Both the position numbers and the translations under genes were made by a program. The notes under the pieces were generated by a model. That model saw only the letters and a program-made list of their open reading frames with translations. It made no database searches and was not told where the DNA came from. This document shows positions 57,801-64,000 of a DNA stretch of 64,000 nucleotides, in pieces; the stretch's first letter is position 1; every line of letters starts with the position of its first letter. The DNA is from Chamaecyparis obtusa (lineage: Eukaryota; Streptophyta; Pinopsida; Cupressales; Cupressaceae), in assembly GCA_027943335.1 (NCBI GenBank), contig BSBK01001116.1:1396001-1460000 (forward strand), written 5' to 3'.

Positions 57801-58922
57801 TTGAAGCAATATCCTAGGATGTGGTACCTTAAGTTTGATGCCTTTGTGTTGTCAATTGGATTTGTAAGATCAAAATCAGATCATTGTGTTTATTTCAGAG
57901 TTGAAAATGATCGCCTTCTTATTGTTGCATTATATGTTGATGATATGTTGCTATTTGGGAAGGGTAAGGGTATGATTTCTGATTTTAAATCTTAGTTGTT
58001 AGCACAGTTTGAGATGAAAGATCTTGGGGCAGCTAGGTACATCTTGGGTATGGAAATCAGTAGAGACAGGTCTAACAGAAAACTTTGGTTGAGTCAGAGT
58101 AAGTATGTGAACTCTATGTTGGACAGGTTCAACATGGTAGATTGTAGACCACTATGTGTTCCTATTTCTGTGGGAGCAAAGTTATTTGTAGATGATTGTC
58201 CAAAATCTCCTAGTGAGGTGGAGGACATGAGTAGAGTACCTTATGCTAGTGCAGTTGGCAGTCTTATGTACGCTATAGTCTATACTAGACCAGACATTGC
58301 CCAAGCAGTGGGAGTCCTGAGTTGGTTTATGGCTAATCCTGGATGGGTACATTGGGATGCAGTTAAGTGAGTATTCAGATATTTGAGGGGTACATCAGAT
58401 TACTCCATATGTTATCATGGTAACTCTTCTAGATCTCTGCATTCAGTTTTTATTCATGGGTTTGTGGATTCAGATTGGGCAGGTGATATTGACAGTAGCA
58501 GATCCACCAGTGCTTATGTGTTCACTATGTTTGGTGGTGCCATTAGTTGGATGAGTAAGCGACAACTTGTGGTTGCTTTGTCCACTACAGAAGCTGAGTA
58601 CATGGCTGCTACTCATGCTTGTAAAGAAGCCATTTGGCTTAGAAGATTGTGTTCTGATGTTGGTGTTGATGCAGAACAGATTACTATTTGGTGTGACAGT
58701 TAGAGCGCTATTTGCCTTGCAAAGAATCCAACTTTCCATGCCAGAACGAAGCACACTGATGTGTAGTTTCACTTTGTGAGAGATATGGTGGAAGATGGAA
58801 AGGTAAATTTGGAGAAGGTAGATATTGTGAAGAATGTTGCAAATGCATTAATGAAACCAGTGGGCACTGAGAAGTTCAGATGGTGTTCGAAGTCTATGGG
58901 CCTTTTGGCCTATAGCGGTTAA
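54891..58922 (+). pseudogene. Copia-2 Gag-Pol polyprotein (single frame, six nonsense codons)
   Basis: About 1,343 codons. In order: Gag N-terminus KFNGTNFELWKLKMEDML; zinc knuckle CWNCDKSGHFCKDC (about 55594-55635); protease DSGASFHMTSH (about 55756); LWHMRFGHIGEKGL; integrase LIHSDVFGP, FIDDYSRRMW, RIDNGGEFC and TPQQNGVVERMN with the DDE triad complete; reverse transcriptase KTWDLVPLPKGRK, CKWVFKKK, ARLVAKGYSQ, YVDDMLLFG; RNase H VDSDWAGD and STTEAEYMA; C-terminal KHTDV. Stops: TGA 55224, TGA 55902, TAG 57993, TGA 58368, TAG 58701, TAG 58764 (first bases). Each can arise by one C-to-T or G-to-A change from Arg, Trp or Gln. The all-in-one-frame layout and knuckle-protease-integrase-RT order are diagnostic of Ty1/Copia. 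Confidence 0.95.
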
Positions 58923-58974
58923 AGTTCCTGTTATGTTCCTGTTGCTCTTACAAGGTGTTCGACAAGTGGGAGAA

Positions 58975-59820
58975 TGTTAGGAATAAGGTGTCTCAACCTT
59001 GGATAATTCCTATTCTTATTATTTGTTTTGTAAATGTATTTTTTCAAATAATGTAATTAAGTGTGAGTGTACATGTCTAGTTGGCATGTTGATGTGTCAC
59101 TCCACTTGATGTGTCGGCATCTTGTGCGTAAGGAGATCATGACTGAAACGGTCATGACAGATTCCTATGATGCGTAAGAACTATTTAAGGAATGTGCTAT
59201 GACAGGTGTAAGAGCATCTTATGACTTGGGCCTATTTGGGCGCCCAAGAAGAAGTGGTTGGTGTGTGTAAGAGAATATGCCAAAAATAGGTTGGTATGAT
59301 AGATTCTCTTACACTTCTCTTGTGACCGTTATTTTTGGCAGATTCTATGACAAGCTATCATAGTCTATTCTAGGGATGGACGCCTATTCTTGGGATTGCA
59401 TGTAACAACTATGTACATGTGGCTTTGTGCGTGGGTCTTGGTGGTTGTGCCTATTTTTGGGTCCAGAGGAGTCTATATATATGATGCTGCTCCTATGGGA
59501 GAGATATAACAAAAAATTAAGTCTTGTTGGCTTTGTCTCTCGTCTCCTGAAAGAACTTGCATTGCAAGTGTATTGTAATCTTTGTGTTGAAGATAATACA
59601 TTGTGCAGGTTTTGGAATGCTGGGGTTTTTTACCAAAATGTTTTCCCCAGGGTATATCGTTGTGTCATTCTCTATTTTTCTGTATGTATGGTATGTGGTT
59701 GCAATATCTTTGTTAAAGTAGTTAACAAATCTGAAATTGTAAGGATTTATAAGAATTTGCACAATACTCTCCTATAGAGATTAGTGTAGGAAGCTATTTT
59801 CGCACCTGAGTTTCCTTACA
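58975..59820 (+). repeat. Copia-2 3' LTR
   Basis: 846 bp, same ends as the 5' LTR. It is immediately followed by the TAATA target duplication. Confidence 0.95.
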
Positions 59821-61160
59821 TAATAATGGCTCAATTAATATGGCATTCTAGTCTGAAATCTATTTACTGCCAGGTTCTCATTTCACTGACCCTTTCTCCA
59901 CATTGAGAATTCATAGATGCTTTTCAGCCCTGCAAAGGCAACAATAGTTCAAACCTATTTAAGAGTTTAGAAGTGGAATTATAATTTATTTTAATGGTCA
60001 TATCAATAGGCATTCTTGTGCACTAAGCATAGGAAACCTACCCCTTCCAACAACTTGCATGATTGATTCTGCTGGTGAAACAACAGAATAAACATTTCCC
60101 TCTTCATTTACTACACTTTTTGTCTTTTTCTTACTATGTAGTATGCTTGTTGTCCAATCTTGTTTCATCTTGCAAATTTTTTGAGCAAACAACACTCTCT
60201 TGTGGTAGGCTTTGCAAAGGACTGAGAGCCAGAGGTATGTCACACATCACTTTTAATTCCTTCAATGGTGGCTCCAATTGCGAAGAAAGAGAATTTGAAA
60301 GTTCTCTATCAAATGAAATGCTACATGAAGAATTTTGATTTGTAACAATTTCACTGCCTTTGATAACTTCCTTGCAAAAAAGTGTATTTTCTCTCATGTT
60401 TTGCAAGGTTTCATTTTTAGCAGCATTCCAAGTAGAGGTATACCCCTCTCTCTATAGATTTGAAAGGGATTGTTTAACATACTCGGATCTTTCTAGCTGG
60501 CAAGAATCAGGACGTGATGAAAATTCACTAATCATTTTAGAAAATTGTCGCTCCAATTCACTAGAACCTGTGATTCTTGAGGAGTTCTAGAGGAATCTGA
60601 CTTGTTTCTATAGTCTTGAAAATCCATAAGTGGTTCTGTGAGAGTAGAACTCACAAATGGAAATGTGGATGGCCATTTACTTTCAATAACAACCAACTCA
60701 GAGTTTGGGTAAGATAGAATCTTGCAAGAAATGTTGTCCTTCCAAGATTTATTCTCTGGTACCCAGATACTTCCATGAGCAGAAGGGTTGTCCACCTCTG
60801 CTTTTTCTTCCTACTTACAAACATTGACCTCATTGAAATCCATGAATGGTTCTGTTGGGGCAAGACTCACAAATGTTGATGTGCTTAAACCCATGGATGG
60901 CCATTCTCTTTCGGTAATAGTAAAAATTTTCTTGCTCATTGTTGTTTGTCATCTTGTAGCCTTTGGTAATTTAGCTATAAACTTTATTGGCCAATGTCTT
61001 TCTATCATATGCATCATAGGTCTTTATGTCGACTACTGAAAATGCAACAGAACATAACAAGCCACAAAAGAAATTTTATTTTTCCAAACAAGTGATTCTT
61101 TCTAGAAGTGATTTTTTTGCATGCTAAATTCATGATCAACCTTCTCTATCAAGATCATCT

Positions 61161-62195
61161 ATGATTTTTTCATCTATGTCATCTTCTTCACCCCTAGAAA
61201 GAATTGAATTAACTTCTACCACTCCAATATATGATCAAGATACTGCAAATAGCACCAATTTGTCTTTTCCAGAGAACTTCTTGTCAGATACTAAAGAAGG
61301 GAGAAAATCTAGCGAGTTGGATAAAAATACCATCTTCGAAAACATAAGAATGATGTCTATTAAGTCACAACTAGAATGGAGCACAAGTTAAAAGACCTTG
61401 AATTACCCAAGCAAGATGAAGATGCAGATACCAAGATGAATAAGAATTACATGAATAGTTAAAAAAGTTTAGATTATTTGGTTATATCCAGACCCATGGA
61501 TTTGTTGTCACATGGTCCAAGAATCCCACAATCAAATGTACCATTAGCATCTAAGATATTGGGTTAGCAACATTCTATTAGAAATGAAAATGAAGTGATA
61601 ACAAAAGTTGATTATAAGGAAGTAAATATGATGTTATGTTTCCTACTTTAGATGTTGAAGAAAACATACCCCAAAAAGAAGTTAATGAGGTATGGTAGGC
61701 ATGAAATTTTTGTTTGCAAACTGAATTCATATTAAACTCCCAATTCCCTCTTCACTATTTGTAATATTTTATAACAATATTAACTTTATTATTACATAAT
61801 TGATAATTCAGATTCAACAGATATGGTAAGGAAAGCTGCAATAGAAGCTAAGGCACAAGCATTCGCTAAAGGTTTGTAGGTATAAACTATTCAGTATGCT
61901 CAGATTCATTTATGTATCAAGAGATATGCAATTTTCTCTTTAAGGTTGTTGTTTGCGTTTTAGGTATAGTAAATGAATACATGTGTATTCTTAGCTCATG
62001 CTTAGAGTCTATTTCAATTTTTTATTCATCTATTCGTTTATATTACACCTTTTAGATAATAAAAAATGCTAACTTGGAAGAAATACAGGAGCTTGGGTAT
62101 GACATGTATGGAACAATTTATCATGGAAAATGGAAGGGATCAGATGTTTCTATCAAGCAGATCAAAACCATCTATTTTGAAGGAAGGACATCAGA
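61161..62195 (+). pseudogene. PB1/Raf-like MAPKKK kinase relic
   Basis: Clear part: exon 61813-61879 (DMVRKAAIEAKAQAFAKGL, then TAG), an intron at 61880-62055 (GT...TTTTAG, 176 bp), exon 62056-62195 ([44 protein letters not shown]). This matches the start of the kinase domain in plant group-B Raf-like kinases: A-x-A-x-G-L-Q-I-I-K-N-x-D-L-E-E-L-x-E-L-G-S-G-T-F-G-T-V-Y-H-G-K-W-R-G-x-D-V-A-I-K. The Gly-rich loop is damaged (GYDMYG); the ATP-binding Lys is kept in SIKQIK. Upstream 61161-61388 is a 76-codon serine-rich open stretch that may be the linker before the kinase. The catalytic loop and the rest of the kinase are absent. Confidence 0.72.
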
Positions 62196-64000
62196 GTAAG
62201 AAAATCTGGTAGATACATTTTTCTACTTCTTCTATGGTACATTTGTGTGTTGTTTAAAAAAAGATCTTTATTTATTGTCACAGATACTAATTTTTTTGAT
62301 ATAATTAATGGAAGAAGCATGCCATTTGCATAATTCTTATTAAAGATGAGATTGTATGAACTCAAATAGTTATAAGAATCAAATAACATTTTCTAAAGAT
62401 TTTCCTAGGAGTCTTAGACCTTCACTTAGATTTTGGAAGATGATCATAATAAGTCTTTATTAATAATCATAGTGCTGAAATATTATCAACTTTCTGCAAT
62501 GCTTAGCATCTTTTCTGAATGCTTTCTAGCAACGTGATTCCCCCTTTATTTTAGGTTGTCCCAACATTTCCTTGGCAACGAGCTTGACAATAAACTCTTC
62601 CTTGCAATTTGGTCTCATGAATGAATTCCCTTTACCAACAATCTTGGATTTTCTATTTGAAAGTGATTGAAACAGATTACTCTATCATTTGGAATATTTG
62701 TGGAGACTTAGAAGCAATTAAACATTCAAAACTTTTTGTAGCTGCATACTCTTTTTGAGTAGGTCCCTTTCTATAATAACCGTGCTTGTATTCAGTGAAA
62801 GTTTATCCATAATAGAGACTAGGGTCTCTTCTTATACCCTTTCCTCCTCTGTGATAAAATGGGCATTTTGTCCAATCATGTTTTCTCTCCTTACTGCATA
62901 TTAGTAGCTTGAATTTGTACATTTGACATTCATTTGAACTTTCATCACATAATCCATTTTCAATTTCTTTCCAAAATTAAATTCTTAAATTTTTACTTCA
63001 GTTAATTGATTTTCCCATGAGATTGAAAATGGTTAAAGCATCATGAATTATAATTTAGGTAAGGTTCTAAATTGCCAGATGGACTATGAACACAAAATAT
63101 ACAAAGGATTTAATAGAAAACAATCCAAAAGTAACATAATGCAACCTATTGTAACAGACAACAAACTCTTCCACCTAATGCAACCTTTCCCATTCTTATC
63201 ACACAAACCACAAAGGATACTCAGCCCTCTATTCTACCAAGCCCTCCTTGAATGTAATCAGAATACCCATACTAATCTCTAACTAGTTTGTTTTGAAGAT
63301 ATGGACTGTTATTACTCTCTCAAATCTGTCTTATCACTATATATGGACCAATACAAAACTCCATGCATTTAATACACCTTGGAGGGGACTTCATCCAAAG
63401 GCTTCTCCATACACCAAGACTCCAAAGGGAGTTAAAACAACCCTCAATAAGGTGCCTACATACACAATGGCTTGTTAATATGGTGATTTAACAAGGAAAA
63501 AAATTGTCAAATCAGGATTCCTAATTTGATAGTCATATACATTTAAAGCCAAATAGAGATAAAGGAAATCAAACTCCTTTTCTTACACCCTCCAATGACT
63601 ATGAAGAAATCCTCAATGTCCTTTCAAATAGAAAACACTCCTGAATAGTCTATAGTCTTATTTCAAGGAATCAACACAGTATATTATGACTGCAACTTCT
63701 ATAGTCTCTGTGGCAATTTTTATCAACAATCTCTAAAAATGGTAGTTAGAAGCAAATAGGAAGAATCTTAAGGAACAATGAAAATAAACTTCACACCATG
63801 GAAAAGACTATGATTATATTTGTTTTTAATCTTAGGTTGTTGGCAATCTTTCAATCTTTCAACTCCTTCAAAGAGAGTACCAATGGTACCAAACAAATCT
63901 CCACCTACCACAAATGGTGGTGCATTTTAGAGCATGGAGGGATCTAAAGAAGATGAGGCACTTGATAATCAGGATGGACAAAATTATCCCTATGAAGATG
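62196..64000. other. No gene recognised
   Basis: Next kinase exons were looked for and not found. Short open stretches at 63043-63282 and 63293-63478 show no motif. A charged stretch MEGSKEDEALDNQDG at 63932 runs towards the window edge and cannot be judged. Confidence 0.4.

Larger units (their letters stand above)
53925..59820 (+). mobile_element. Complete-ended Ty1/Copia retrotransposon (Copia-2)
   Basis: 5,896 bp. LTRs at 53925-54771 and 58975-59820, perfect 5-bp target duplication TAATA (53920-53924 and 59821-59825), tRNA-Met primer site TGGTATCAGAGC at 54774 and a purine-rich tract (GTGGGAGAA) just before the right LTR. A single Gag-Pol reading frame runs from ATG 54891 to TAA 58920-58922 without any frameshift, but with six premature stops. 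LTRs differ at roughly 28 of 847 sites by eye. It lies in the 6.3-kb intron of the minus-strand gene, in antisense orientation to it. Confidence 0.96.
53583..60939 (-). pseudogene. Unrecognised split gene (two exons seen), intron invaded by Copia-2
   Basis: I do not recognise the family. From ATG 60939 the frame reads MSKKIFTITEREWPSMGL, TEPFMDFNEVNVCK, stop (60811-60813), DNPSAHGSIWVPENKSW, SKWPSTFPFVSSTLTEPLMDF; then in a shifted frame SELERQFSKMISEFSSR, stop (60452-60454), TSTWNAAKNETLQNMREN and LKVMCDIPLALSPLQSL; then back-shifted near 60,138 KSVVNEEGNVYSVVSPAES to the splice donor at 60041. The last exon, 53755-53583, gives VEFSYGSLNQTTGNFSPEL, INVQFKNLFVWKCRMAKMVASLL and stop TAA. Donor GTAGGT, acceptor TTTAGGCAG and codon phase agree. 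An internal duplication (WPS...VS...TEP.MDF) is visible. Four breaks argue for a pseudogene. Confidence 0.5.

Overview
This is nuclear DNA of a seed plant, most probably a conifer or other gymnosperm. The window is AT-rich, has no operons, and is almost entirely layered transposable elements with GT-AG introns. It also carries PLS-type PPR repeats of very regular 303-bp period, a style I associate with gymnosperm PPR families. The taxonomic call is inference. I see no intact host gene, rRNA, tRNA or CRISPR.

Layout. 1-1.6 kb: end of a Ty3/gypsy element (retropepsin plus upstream linker, minus strand). 1.6-8.2 kb: a non-coding, minus-strand LTR array (LTR-internal-LTR-internal-LTR) with one clear tRNA-Met primer site. 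8.2-15 kb: AT-rich intergenic DNA with a 191-bp tandem duplication. 15.0-33.4 kb: one large PIF/Harbinger DNA transposon, bounded by 25-bp terminal inverted repeats and a TAG duplication. It carries the DDE transposase, the Myb/SANT partner ORF and a two-exon GRF zinc-finger gene. A 6.9-kb Copia retrotransposon sits inside the transposase reading frame, and there are many palindromes, tandem repeats and an older Copia relic. 33.4-43.9 kb: intergenic DNA, an LTR-like stretch, a charged plant transposon-type protein pseudogene split by a solo LTR, a non-LTR-type RNase H, a palindrome-rich repeat and a plant-mobile-domain relic. 44.0-51.6 kb: a relic SF1 helicase fused to a PPR relic, a small plus-strand PPR relic and a 2.6-kb PLS-DYW PPR pseudogene. 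53.6-60.9 kb: an unrecognised split gene on the minus strand whose last intron contains a second complete Copia element with a perfect TAATA duplication. 61.2-62.2 kb: a relic of a PB1/Raf-like MAPKKK kinase.

How the parts relate. The Harbinger transposase and Myb ORF are the two proteins such elements normally need, but the transposase lacks the segment with the first catalytic Asp and is interrupted, so this copy is dead. The GRF gene between the Myb ORF and the right terminus looks like cargo. Both full Copia elements have nonsense codons of the kind made by C-to-T (or G-to-A) change, and one also has a frameshift. The most interesting items are the bounded Harbinger element with its GRF cargo, the seven-copy CCGAG/CTCGG palindrome array in the solo LTR, the perfect 59-bp and 42-bp palindromes, and the Copia insertion inside a phase-consistent host intron.
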